From JABDQW01 sp942492025 (GTDB lineage: Bacteria > Pseudomonadota > Gammaproteobacteria > SZUA-229), in assembly GCA_942492025.1 (NCBI GenBank), contig CALODJ010000006.1:186001-250000 (forward strand): a DNA stretch of 64,000 nucleotides, given 5' to 3'. Numbering within the stretch: the stretch's first letter is position 1; every line of letters begins with the position of its first letter. The position numbers were made by a program, and so were the translations under genes. Below, piece by piece: positions 27,600 through 35,690 of the stretch. The notes under the pieces were generated by a model. The model saw only the letters and a list, made by a program, of their open reading frames with translations. It ran no database searches and was not told the origin of the DNA.

Positions 27600-27854
27600 A
27601 TGTCAGAAATAGAATTTTCAAAACAAGAAAAAGAAATAATTGCAAAAAAGATTCAGCTTCATTTTAAAGAAGCATTGAACCAGGAAATTGGGCAATTCGA
27701 TGCCCAGTTCCTGCTCGATTTCTTTTCAGAAGAAATAGGTGCATATTTCTACAATAGGGGCCTTTATGATGCGCAGACCATGTTAGAGAGCAGACTTGAG
27801 AGTGTTTCAGAAGCAATCTATGAACTGGAAAAGATTACGGATTATAGAAAATAG
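27600..27854 (+). CDS. DUF2164 family protein
   Basis: An 84-aa acidic, helical protein. The start MSEIEFSKQEKEIIAKKIQLHF and the GQFDAQFLLDFFSEEIGAYFYNRGLYDAQ segment are diagnostic of DUF2164, a small conserved family of unknown function. It is AT-rich compared with the HyuA-like gene 45 bp upstream and may belong to a separate unit with the next gene. Confidence 0.9.
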   Translation: MSEIEFSKQEKEIIAKKIQLHFKEALNQEIGQFDAQFLLDFFSEEIGAYFYNRGLYDAQTMLESRLESVSEAIYELEKITDYRK

Positions 27855-27896
27855 TAAATAGTACTAGCCCGGATATTGGGTTGCATGAGTAGGCAT

Positions 27897-28244
27897 ATGA
27901 CGCAAGTTATTTATTCTGATAAATTAGTACGCATAACGGAAAACTCTATATTGTTCAAAAGATATTATTTCCCGTTTGGATCAAAGAGCATTGAGTTCTC
28001 CATGATTCATCGTGTTGAAGTGATAAAATCATCTCTGCTCAACGGTAAATGGCGCATTCATGGCTCAGGGGATTTTCGTACCTGGTTTCCTCACGACTCG
28101 GATAGGCCTAAGCGAGATCGCATTTTTCTATTACACCTTAATAGAAGATGGAGGTGTATTGGATTTACGGTAGAGAATTCAGATGCCGTGATAGATGTAT
28201 TCAAAGACAGAAGCATCCCCGTCATAGACAAGCAACAAGCATAG
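27897..28244 (+). CDS. Hypothetical protein, possible bacterial PH-like domain
   Basis: A 115-aa protein I do not recognise with certainty. It has no signal peptide or membrane segment. The alternating strands VIYSDKLVRITENSILFKRYYFP, FSMIHRVEVIK and RWRCIGFTVENSDAVIDVFKDR suggest a pleckstrin-homology-like beta fold, in which the last helix would be the D-A-V-I-D-V-F stretch. Start chosen at ATG 27897; ATG 27885 and TTG 27876 are alternatives. The DUF2164 gene ends 42 bp upstream. Confidence 0.6.
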   Translation: MTQVIYSDKLVRITENSILFKRYYFPFGSKSIEFSMIHRVEVIKSSLLNGKWRIHGSGDFRTWFPHDSDRPKRDRIFLLHLNRRWRCIGFTVENSDAVIDVFKDRSIPVIDKQQA

Positions 28245-28454
28245 ATAGCCATACACTCGAAAAAATGAATGCGACGAATTTTTAATCTTGACGATCAATA
28301 ATCTGGTTTTTTTCAATTATTTTGCCTGAAAGACAATCAATAGAAATGAGTGGCTAACTCTGTTGATTCGATTTATGGCGGTCCATAATTGCTTCCCCAT
28401 AATATAACCAGTTGTGGTAAAACGCCCGTATCGAGTCACGTACTTAAAGAGCTT

Positions 28455-28730
28455 ATGACGGCTATTAATCAAAAAGATGTTTCGCAGAACTGGGCGGCTC
28501 GAGGTTTCAGCTGCGAATTGTGGGTTGATCCACCGGGTCAGCGTTGGGAGGATTTCGTCCATAACGCCGATGAGCTCGTTCTTGTTCTGGAAGGCGAGTT
28601 AGAATTCGAAATCAATGGGCAGATAAGTCATCCCCGTGCAGGAGAGGAGCTCTACATCCCGGCGGGGGTGGTTCATTCGGTTCGAAATTTAGGTGGTTCA
28701 ACTGCTCGTTGGCTTTATGGTTATCGCTAG
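28455..28730 (+). CDS. Cupin domain protein
   Basis: A single-domain cupin of 91 aa. Motif 1 is degenerate (PPGQRWEDFVHNADELVLVLEGELEFEING) and motif 2 is PRAGEELYIPAGVVHSVRNLGG with the metal-binding His near residue 73. The first motif has one His and a Glu, so metal binding is likely but reduced. Its role cannot be told; such cupins can be sugar, small-molecule or stress proteins. Start chosen at ATG 28455, which has a weak AAGAG site; an upstream reading exists. The 210 bp before it hold nothing I recognise. Confidence 0.8.
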   Translation: MTAINQKDVSQNWAARGFSCELWVDPPGQRWEDFVHNADELVLVLEGELEFEINGQISHPRAGEELYIPAGVVHSVRNLGGSTARWLYGYR

Positions 28731-29050
28731 TTTCTCGAAGCCTAAAACGCTCTTCCCTGGGACGGCTGCAGTTATCGAAAAAAAAGTAATGTCACCTTTG
28801 TTATAAACTTCATTATAAGGAAACTGACTCGATAAGTAAGGTGGAAGAGAGAACAGAAAGTTTTGCATTAACCACTAGGATGGGACATTCTGTCAGCCCT
28901 TTTTCCGGGCCAGGCGGCGGCTGAACTGTTGAGTTCCAGCATCAACGGGAATAGACTGGGGTGAGAATTGAATCGAGACTGATCTTGTTTTGCTGCGCTT
29001 GATCCTGATATCTACGACTTGTTCAACCATAGACCAAAGGGTACTTCATT
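28731..29050. other. Intergenic gap of 320 bp, no gene recognised
   Basis: No coding potential, repeat arm or RNA structure stands out. A short A-run near 28781-28788 follows the cupin gene without a strong stem. The region must contain the promoter of the OB-fold protein gene at 29051. Confidence 0.5.
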
Positions 29051-29791
29051 ATGTCAGATCGTACTGGTATTTTACTCTTATTGTTTGCCTGTTCTTCATT
29101 CGCATTGCTCAATACAGGATTAAATAATTATGCCCATGCTTATCAAAACAATATCGAGCAGGTCAAGCAGGAGAAGCTCAACAAAATTTATGGAAAGGTT
29201 ACGGATGTCAGGGAGGCTGCAGGTTATACTTATGCCGAAGTTGATACCGGCAAGGAGAAAGTCTGGGCCGCAACGTCAACCACCCCGGTAAAAATCGGTG
29301 ATATGATCGCGTTTACAACTGAGATGCCGATGAAAAATTTTCACAGCAGTTCAATGAACCGCGATTTTCCCATCATCTACTTTGCAAGTAAATTTATCAC
29401 TGATGCGGCAAGCCAGGCAGACGCCGGCGCTGAAGGGGTTTCGCCGCATGCCAACATTAAGCAGGTGTCTGCAACCGGCGCGATCAAAGGTATAGATAAA
29501 GTTGCAGGCGGCCATACCATCGCTGAAGTCTATGAAGGTAAGCTGAAGCTGAATAACCAGGTAATCCGCGTTCGCGGCCGCGTTACCAAGTTTACCGCCG
29601 ATGTTATGGGGAAGAACTGGCTTCACATCAGAGACAGCAGCACGCTGGATGACCTGACTGTCACCAGCGACAGCACCGTGGCCGTCGATGATGTTGTTGT
29701 TATCGAAGGTAAACTTGCGCTGGACAAGGATTTTGGTTACGGCTATGTTTATCCGTTGATTGTCCAGGATGCGAGCGTAAAAAAGGAATAA
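29051..29791 (+). CDS. Exported protein with two OB-fold (NrfJ-like) domains
   Basis: A 246-aa protein with an N-terminal signal (TGILLLLFACSSFALLNTGL, cut near AHA) and then two similar halves. Each half has a KVTDV-type strand, a turn, and a GYTYAEVDTGKEKVWAATSTTPVKIGDMI or GHTIAEVYEGKLKLNNQVIRVRG segment, the pattern of OB-fold proteins in the NrfJ group. The second half (from about residue 145) includes RVTKFTADVMGKNWLHIRD. It is probably periplasmic; no enzymatic residues are visible. A MITE copy follows 75 bp downstream. Confidence 0.72.
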   Translation: MSDRTGILLLLFACSSFALLNTGLNNYAHAYQNNIEQVKQEKLNKIYGKVTDVREAAGYTYAEVDTGKEKVWAATSTTPVKIGDMIAFTTEMPMKNFHSSSMNRDFPIIYFASKFITDAASQADAGAEGVSPHANIKQVSATGAIKGIDKVAGGHTIAEVYEGKLKLNNQVIRVRGRVTKFTADVMGKNWLHIRDSSTLDDLTVTSDSTVAVDDVVVIEGKLALDKDFGYGYVYPLIVQDASVKKE

Positions 29792-29866
29792 GCTCAACCG
29801 CGAAATCTTTGATCTGGGCAGCATAGGTAATGAAGGCTGACATATATTCAACGTGCCTCATGTCAT

Positions 29867-30181
29867 CTAGCCCGCATTTCTCATCAGGCGGCGTGGAATA
29901 CTGATTCAGCATGGGTCCTTTGGAGTAAAGCTCGGATGATCAAAAATACAGTGTGTTATTCATACAGGCCTATCATGGTTCAGGCGAGTCTTCTTTTGCA
30001 TGAGATCGTAGGGTGCGCTGTGCGCACCGTGAATACTCAGTGTGCTGGTCTGTTTCGGTGCGCACGGCGCACCCTACGGCCGCTTCGCCCAAGCTATGGC
30101 TACGCTTTTCGCTCCAGAGCGGCGCTTACGAACACGAATCCTGCGCCTGCTCCCGTGATCCTGGTAAGAAATGCGGGCCAG
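29867..30181. repeat. MITE-like repeat, CTAG family, copy 2 (long form, 315 bp)
   Basis: Same length and internal layout as copy 1, with the nested palindrome arms at 30007-30029 and 30056-30078. The left end starts CTAGCCCGCATTTCTCA and the right end has drifted from CTAG to CCAG. It fills most of the 499-bp gap between the OB-fold protein gene and the VC0807-like gene; the remaining 109 bp hold nothing I recognise. Confidence 0.92.
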
Positions 30182-30290
30182 GTATGAAGACAGGCAGGTT
30201 TCAGTGAACAGTTACCGTACGCCTCGTGAGGCAGTGGAATCCTTTACACGCCATTTTAGATAACGCTTCGGTAATGTTTTTGAGTTGAAT

Positions 30291-31031
30291 TCACGCATTC
30301 CTCTGTTTGGCTTCACCGAGCTGTTTGACCAGTATCTCTTCCATGCCGAGCCCGGTCAAAGCATGAATACTCCTCCACAGATAGTACAGGACCATGGTCA
30401 ACATAAGCACTGAGGGAATGGTGATGACCGGGTAGCTGAGTAGCGTCATTTGTCCAAGTTCCTCATTGAATGCAGCACTACCTGCCGGACTGGTAACCAC
30501 CCATTTGGCGAGTATGTAATTCATTGCAGATGAGAACATGAAGGTGCTGCTCAACAGATACGTGGCATTTTTCAGTCGGGCTTCAAACGTTTTATTATTG
30601 TCGAACTCGTCGAGCTTTTGCCTGACTTTATCGACATTGACCAATTTCGGGTTATAGAGCAGCGTTCTGACAAGCGGGTAGCGAGTATAGGTGGAAATCA
30701 ATATGGCCATGCCAATGGATCCGGGGATCGCAGCTTCCTTGATGGCTAGCCACTGTGAATCGAGCCGTAACAAGCCAATGCCGCCAGTCAGGACCACACT
30801 GACCAAACCAAGCAGAGCAATAAAATTGAATTTATTGTATTTTATGAACTCGACAAGTCCCCAGCCTAGCGGGAAAGCGAGTGCTACCATAAGTGCAGTG
30901 CCTGCACCCAGGTCTTCAGCGCCACTGAATTTCATCAGGATCACGGAGGGAAGCACGATGCTGACCAGCAGGTCAATCATGGGTCTTGGCCGTGAAGTGT
31001 TTGCCGCTTGCGTTTCGGGACGATTGCTCAT
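30291..31031 (-). CDS. VC0807-family membrane protein
   Basis: A 246-aa inner-membrane protein with about six hydrophobic segments. The MIDLLVSIVLPSVILMKFSG start after a polar 17-residue leader, the YNKFNFIALLGLVSVVLTGGIGLL stretch, and NATYLLSSTFMFSSAMNYILAKWVV match the VC0807 family of unknown function. It ends in a charged cytoplasmic tail (MEEILVKQLGEAKQRNA). It lies 37 bp downstream of the rhodanese gene on the same strand; a shared transcript with the BI-1 and rhodanese genes is likely. Confidence 0.78.
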   Translation of the reverse strand: MSNRPETQAANTSRPRPMIDLLVSIVLPSVILMKFSGAEDLGAGTALMVALAFPLGWGLVEFIKYNKFNFIALLGLVSVVLTGGIGLLRLDSQWLAIKEAAIPGSIGMAILISTYTRYPLVRTLLYNPKLVNVDKVRQKLDEFDNNKTFEARLKNATYLLSSTFMFSSAMNYILAKWVVTSPAGSAAFNEELGQMTLLSYPVITIPSVLMLTMVLYYLWRSIHALTGLGMEEILVKQLGEAKQRNA

Positions 31032-31067
31032 TCACTCTCTCTTGCTTGATGTAACCCAGGCATGGCT

Positions 31068-31544
31068 TCAGGACTGACTAGCCAAGTGCTTGACCGGCCG
31101 CTGCTCGCTGATCCAGCGATTGATGCCCTTACGTACATTAAAGACCTGAGTGTAGCCCATTTGTTCAACCAGATGGTACGCCAGTGTGCGGGTGCGACTG
31201 CCACTATGGCAGATCACAATTACTGGATCATCCTTGCCCACCTCGGTGCTGAATCGACTGAAAAAATCCGGCCTCACACGCCCGGCGTTATCGATGAAGG
31301 TCAGTTGGCGACTGCCTTCGATTACACCGGTCTGATGCCATTCTTGCGGTAGCCTTACGTCATAGAGCGGTACGTTTTGATCCAGCATAGTCTGCAATTG
31401 TGCATTATCCAGATTGGTGTAAGGTGGCTCGCTACAGGACGGCAGTAGAGCCAGAAATAGCAATAAAACAGAAAGACGCAGCAATGCTTGCTTTCCGCGT
31501 CTTTCCCCGGCCTTGCTGGCGCGGTTAATTGTCACTGCTCGCAA
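31068..31544 (-). CDS. Rhodanese-like lipoprotein
   Basis: A 158-aa protein with one rhodanese domain and a lipoprotein signal: a basic leader, LLRLSVLLLFLALL, and the lipobox LPSC (Cys near residue 37). The domain shows LYDVRLPQEWHQTGVIEGSRQL and the active loop VICHSGSRTRTLA with the catalytic Cys near residue 113, so sulfurtransferase activity is possible. Placed in the periplasm and in a genome with DsrE2-type genes, a role in sulfur transfer is suggested but not shown. The gene starts inside the 3' end of the BI-1 gene (20-bp overlap). Confidence 0.86.
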   Translation of the reverse strand: MRAVTINRASKAGERRGKQALLRLSVLLLFLALLPSCSEPPYTNLDNAQLQTMLDQNVPLYDVRLPQEWHQTGVIEGSRQLTFIDNAGRVRPDFFSRFSTEVGKDDPVIVICHSGSRTRTLAYHLVEQMGYTQVFNVRKGINRWISEQRPVKHLASQS

Positions 31545-32196
31545 ATCCCAGCAGATGTAGCAGGCTGGTGAACAGATTGAATATGGAGACGTACAGTGTC
31601 ACCGTTGCCATGATGTAGTTGGTCTCACCGCCATGAATGATGTTACTGGTTTCATACAGAATCAGACCGGCCATCAATAGAATGAACATCGATGAGACTG
31701 CCAGCGACAGGCCGGGCATTTCGAAAACAACTGCTGCCAGACCAGCGAGAAAAGCCACTAGAATACCGGTCATCAAAAAACCACCCATGAAACTAAAGTC
31801 CTTACGACTGACGAGCGCATACCCGGATAGTGCAAGGAAGATAGTGCCGGTGCCTGCCATTGCTGTCATGACTATCTGATTGCCGTTGGCCATCATCAGA
31901 TAGCTATTCAGAATCGGTCCCAGGGTATAGCCCATGAAGCCGGTCAGGGCAAATACGAAGACCAGCCCCAGGCCGCTATTACGAAACCTTGAGGTAGCAA
32001 ACAGTAGCCCAAAATAACCACCCAATGTCAGTAACAAGCCGGGATGAGGCAGCTTGAGCATCATTGAAATGCCTGCGGTCAACGCACTGAACAGCAGGGT
32101 CATGGACAATAGTGTATAGGTGTTACGGATGACACTGTTGGCTGTGACGGTAACCGATTGTGATTGCCTGGCTGTGTTTGATAGTAATGTACTCAT
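31525..32196 (-). CDS. Bax inhibitor-1/YccA family membrane protein
   Basis: A 223-aa integral membrane protein with seven hydrophobic segments. VIRNTYTLLSMTLLFSALTAGISMM opens the domain after a polar leader, GYTLGPILNSYLMMANGNQIVMTAMAGTGTIFLALSGYALVSRKDFSFMG is the family core, and ILYETSNIIHGGETNYIMATVTLYVSIFNLFTSLLHLLG ends it with the conserved acidic residue. Members such as YccA modulate FtsH proteolysis or calcium leak. Start chosen at 32196. Confidence 0.94.
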   Translation of the reverse strand: MSTLLSNTARQSQSVTVTANSVIRNTYTLLSMTLLFSALTAGISMMLKLPHPGLLLTLGGYFGLLFATSRFRNSGLGLVFVFALTGFMGYTLGPILNSYLMMANGNQIVMTAMAGTGTIFLALSGYALVSRKDFSFMGGFLMTGILVAFLAGLAAVVFEMPGLSLAVSSMFILLMAGLILYETSNIIHGGETNYIMATVTLYVSIFNLFTSLLHLLGFASSDN

Positions 32197-32235
32197 GTTT
32201 AGTTACCTCCAATATCAAGAATCAAGTTTCTGGCA

Positions 32236-32583
32236 TTAAACGGGCAGAACGGCATCCAATTGCCGGGATAGCCGGCTTCTGTCGCGTTTACGTCTAAGGC
32301 GACGTCCAACCGTGCGTCCAGCACGATCGCTGGCACGGTCTATAGCTGTGTAAAGATCGTCTTCTGTGTCCTGGATAACAACATCAGGGAGATGGGGTAG
32401 CACCACTTGAATGTGACAGCATTTATTCTCACCACCGCGTGGGCCATTAACATGGTACAGCCGCACCTTGACGCGTTGGATATGGTCGTATCTTGCACTC
32501 AGGGCAAATCCCAGGCGCCGTTGTACATGGCCACGCAAGGCATTTGTCAGGGGAAAATTACGCGCTTGAATGTCGATTTGCAT
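32236..32583 (-). CDS. HPF/RaiA-family ribosome-associated protein
   Basis: A short (115 aa) hibernation-factor-type protein. The opening MQIDIQARNFPLTNALRGHVQRRLGFALS is that of the YfiA/HPF fold, followed by VKVRLYHVNGPRGGENKCCHIQVVLPHLPDVVIQDTEDDLYTAIDRASDRAGRTVGRRL. Such proteins bind the 30S decoding site and slow translation. The C-terminus is basic, ending in RRKRDRSRLSRQLDAVLPV. Start at ATG 32583 has a GGAG site; the ATG eight codons upstream is less likely. A 10-bp-arm inverted repeat lies upstream. Confidence 0.85.
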   Translation of the reverse strand: MQIDIQARNFPLTNALRGHVQRRLGFALSARYDHIQRVKVRLYHVNGPRGGENKCCHIQVVLPHLPDVVIQDTEDDLYTAIDRASDRAGRTVGRRLRRKRDRSRLSRQLDAVLPV

Positions 32584-32639
32584 CGTTATCTCCGATATTT
32601 GTTTCATTACCTGGAAACACTAGGCCAAATTCACGTCGA

Positions 32640-32679
32640 GAAAAATTCGGTTCTTTGCAAACATTTATTCGAATTTTTC
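32640..32679. promoter_or_regulatory. Inverted repeat upstream of the HPF-like gene
   Basis: Perfect 10-bp arms GAAAAATTCG and CGAATTTTTC flank a 20-bp centre, about 57-96 bp before the HPF-like start. It may be an operator or a leader hairpin. The remainder of the gap to 32835 holds no recognisable gene. Confidence 0.4.
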
Positions 32680-32834
32680 GATGTAATGACGAAGGTGAGT
32701 AACCCGATGAGACACGTGGGGTAGTGTCACTGAATGGCGCCGATGTTTTTACTCTTGCCCTGAAATCTAGATAATGGTCTGGTTGGAACTGGATTGCAGT
32801 ATCCTCATTATCAACTGAAGCAGGCCGTCGACAG

Positions 32835-33420
32835 ATGAGATATACGCTATACATCGTTTGTGTGCTGGTGATCGTGATGATACCAGCTGAATCTGGCTGG
32901 GCTGAGTCGGTATCACGAGTCGTAACCGGTGACGTGATCGCCAATCGTACGGTCACATTGGGAACGCGTATTAAAGGAGCAGATCAATATCGACATCGAT
33001 TTTATCCGTCTCGCAGACTCGGCACTGACCGTGTCAGACATTGCCCGTGATGTTCGCCTGGCGTTCGATGGGGAAGTGGTGACCTCGGTGCCATACGGTG
33101 ATGAAGACGTCGATTTTCGGGTGTTATTCGAAGACACGGCGAGGAGCTCACTGGACAGTCTGTCCGATCTGGTGATACCCAACGCCCGTGGCGAGTTTGT
33201 TCGTCTGGAGGAAGTCGCCGGGTTCACCCAGAAAGCCGGACCGTCGAACATGTATCACTTTGATTATGAACGTGCGATTACCGTGACGGCTGATGTGGTC
33301 AAGGATGTGATTACACCGCTGGTTGCAATCGAACAGGCGCTTGCAGGCATCGATGTCGATACTGACTGGCCGGGGATGCGCATCGTTCAGGCGATTGACG
33401 ATATTACCGGTAGCTGCTGA
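32835..33420 (+). pseudogene. Remnant of an RND efflux system (adaptor start fused to pump fragment)
   Basis: The first reading, 32835 to about 32975, encodes a signal peptide (MRYTLYIVCVLVIVMIPAES) and the opening of a periplasmic adaptor (VSRVVTGDVIANRTVTLGTRIKG). After a frame change near 32970, the reading to 33420 resembles the periplasmic part of an RND pump: INIDIDFIRLADSALTVSDIARDVRLAFDGEVVTSV followed by LVIPNARGEFVRLEEVAGF. Most of both genes is missing, so a large deletion seems to have joined them. It is not expected to make a working protein. Confidence 0.72.
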
Positions 33421-33963
33421 TCACCTGGGAGGCCAGGATGGCAACAGGGCGTGTGGGAAGGAAGATCGGCGTCGAGCTCAAAATAGAACGGCTTCTGATA
33501 GGGGGTAGGCAATCTGATGAAAATTTTTTTCCCTGCGTTGGGTGTCGGCATATAATACCACTTGGCCGCGGCGGTTCACCGCAAAATCAACGACGTGGGT
33601 GGCGAAAATGTCGGCGAGTTCGCGTGCGCTCCAAGTTCAAGCCACGGACATGATAGTCTATCTATTAGAATCTATTAAAGAAGGCTCAGCGCACATGGTG
33701 TGATCTAAACCCGGAGGGTGAGTTTGTCCAGCAATTGTCGCTTAAGCCGATACCTGATTCTGCTCGTCATCAGCTTATATATGCCAATAATGATACCTTG
33801 AAGCTGGAGCAATAGACCACGGTTATTGGGAATGATGGCGGCGCGCGTTCGGACCGTCTGTAAGCGTCGTGTCTGTGATAGTGGTTGAACATTACGGCTA
33901 TCCGTGATACGTATACTGTGAAACGATTGTCCAATCGTGGATTACTGCAGGAGGATAAGAACA
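33421..33963. other. Degenerate intergenic region with protein-like fragments
   Basis: No intact gene. A short stretch ending at the TAG near 33817 reads TWCDLNPEGEFVQQLSLKPI and then PDSARHQLIYANNDTLKLEQ, which looks like the tail of a decayed gene I cannot name. The last 30 bp contain the ribosome binding site (AGGAGG) of the next gene. Confidence 0.45.
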
Positions 33964-34758
33964 ATGACGGTCGAACTATATAATGATGGAGCCCATATTT
34001 GTGTCTCTTACGATGATGATGTCGGCAATGAGGACAGCGTTCAAGCCAACCAGTTTCTTGTAGTGCACGATGGGCATGCAGCTGTTATCGATCCGGGTGG
34101 CGACCTGACCTACGCGGGACTCTATACGCATCTGAACGATCAGATCACCGTAAAAGATCTGGATTACGTGATCGCTTCTCATCAGGATCCGGATGTCATA
34201 TCGTCTTTGAGCAAATGGGTCGTGGGTACGAATTGCCAGGTGGTTGTTCCTCAGCTTTGGGTACGGTTCGTACCGCACCTGTGCAGAAACGCCAAGGTCA
34301 ACTCATTGCGGGAACGCGTGATACCGATCCCTGATGAGGGGATGACCATCAGAATAGGTGACGCGCCACTGGTTGCGATACCCGCCCACTTTCTGCATTC
34401 GGAAGGTAACTTCCAGTTTTATGATCCCATCAGCAAGATTCTGTTTTCAGGCGACCTGGGTGCCTCGCTGATTGATGGACAGGATACCGGTAAGGCCGTC
34501 GAAAATTTTGAGGATCATATACCCTTGATGGAGAATTTCCACAGACGCTACATGAACTCGAACAAGGTCTGCCGGTACTGGGCGAATATGGTGCGGGAAC
34601 TGGATATCGAGTGGATTGTTCCCCAGCATGGTCTGCCGTTCAAGGGCAAACAAATGGTCAACAACTTTATTGACTGGATCGAAAATCTTGAATGTGGTGT
34701 TGACCTGATGACACAGGACAACTATCGGGTATTGAAGCGCGCAGACAGCTGGACTTGA
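33964..34758 (+). CDS. Metallo-beta-lactamase-fold di-iron protein (ODP-like)
   Basis: A 264-aa protein of the flavodiiron/ODP branch of the metallo-beta-lactamase superfamily, without the flavodoxin domain. The first metal motif is ASHQDPDVISSL near residue 80 in place of the usual HxExDH, with Asp in the third position. Further ligands are AIPAHFLHSEGNF near 145, FSGDLGASLID near 165 and IVPQHGLPF near 227. ODP proteins bind dioxygen at a di-iron centre and act as oxygen sensors or reductases; that role here is inferred. Strong AGGAGG site before ATG 33964; the ATG at 33937 is rejected. The gene is isolated, so no partner is evident. Confidence 0.85.
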   Translation: MTVELYNDGAHICVSYDDDVGNEDSVQANQFLVVHDGHAAVIDPGGDLTYAGLYTHLNDQITVKDLDYVIASHQDPDVISSLSKWVVGTNCQVVVPQLWVRFVPHLCRNAKVNSLRERVIPIPDEGMTIRIGDAPLVAIPAHFLHSEGNFQFYDPISKILFSGDLGASLIDGQDTGKAVENFEDHIPLMENFHRRYMNSNKVCRYWANMVRELDIEWIVPQHGLPFKGKQMVNNFIDWIENLECGVDLMTQDNYRVLKRADSWT

Positions 34759-34914
34759 GCTGTTTGCGTGCGCTCCGGCAACAGGCCGACTGAACAGCAT
34801 GATTACGGCCGATATTGAGTCTGAGTAACTCAGGCTTTGACGCCGGTCAATGGTCCTTCATCGGGCTATCCCGAAGTTGCTGAAAACACGATCGAACCGT
34901 TTACCGAACACCCT

Positions 34915-35151
34915 ATGAAAAAGCTGAAAAACGAAAATGAATTGGTGAAGAAAGCAATTATCCAGGGCGTTCAATACGGCGAAAAGCGTGGCGTCGTTGA
35001 GTTTGAATCCACCGATTCGGCCAATGAGAAAATCGAGTATATCTATCGATTGCTCGTCCACGACAAGGTCATACAGCCTCTACCGGAAGACCAGGTTTCC
35101 CTTAAGACGATGAAACATAAACTGGCCATCTGGGCATCCAAGCAAAACTAG
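34915..35151 (+). CDS. DUF5062 family protein
   Basis: A 78-aa protein whose sequence MKKLKNENELVKKAIIQGVQYGEKRG, with IEYIYRLLVHDKVIQPLP and MKHKLAIWASKQ later, matches DUF5062, a small family first seen in vibrios and of unknown function. Mostly helical and basic. I chose ATG 34915; an in-frame start at 34837 adds 26 residues with no family match. The TAG stop codon is contributed by the first bases (CTAG) of MITE copy 3. Confidence 0.78.
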   Translation: MKKLKNENELVKKAIIQGVQYGEKRGVVEFESTDSANEKIEYIYRLLVHDKVIQPLPEDQVSLKTMKHKLAIWASKQN

Positions 35152-35396
35152 CCCGCATTCCTCACCAGGCGGCGCGTTGTACTGATTCAGCATGGGTGCA
35201 TTGGAGTAAAGCTGGAATGACCAGCATTACAGCGTGTTCTTCAAGCGAGCCTGTCACGGTTCAGGCTGGTCTTCGTGTCCGCAAGCTTGCTCTTCACTCA
35301 AACCGTAGCTATTGCTACGCTTTTCGCTCCAGAGCGGCGCTTTTAATCACGAAGCCTGCGCCGGCTCCCGTGACCCTACTGACAAATCACAGCTAG
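35148..35396. repeat. MITE-like repeat, CTAG family, copy 3 (short form, 249 bp)
   Basis: The left end is intact (CTAGCCCGCATTCCTCACC); the right end has drifted (ACTGACAAATCACAGCTAG). The core lacks the nested palindrome of copies 1 and 2 and has instead a TCCGCAAGCTTGCTC-type segment. The element sits on the stop codon of the DUF5062 gene. Confidence 0.88.
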
Positions 35397-35690
35397 TGCG
35401 ACATCTGGCAGAGTGTTCGAGCTGCTTGTCCCTGAACGCCATATCCTTCTAGCAATCCGGGAACGTCGTTTTTAAGGCAACCGGCTGCCCCGGCTTATTA
35501 GAATATCAGTTATTCATGATGCAGATGAGCATAGGGAAATGGCTGTGATCCGTGGCTGTATGTTCTATAAGTTATCTATCGGGCCATGAATCGCGACATG
35601 GTTATCCAAGAAATACATCAATTCAGTAAATCAGACAGTAAAACAGCTCTCTGGCATCAAGGCAAAAGCCGTGATTTTTACGAGTGGTAC
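35397..35690. other. Gap before the AsmA gene, nothing recognised
   Basis: About 294 bp between the MITE and the AsmA start. An open frame from 35586 runs in frame with AsmA, but its residues do not resemble the family. No RNA motif or clear promoter is visible. Confidence 0.4.

Noticed and set aside
27863..27880. CTAGCCCGGATATTGGG as another CTAG-family end
   Set aside because: Only the first eight bases match the family end; no partner end is present.
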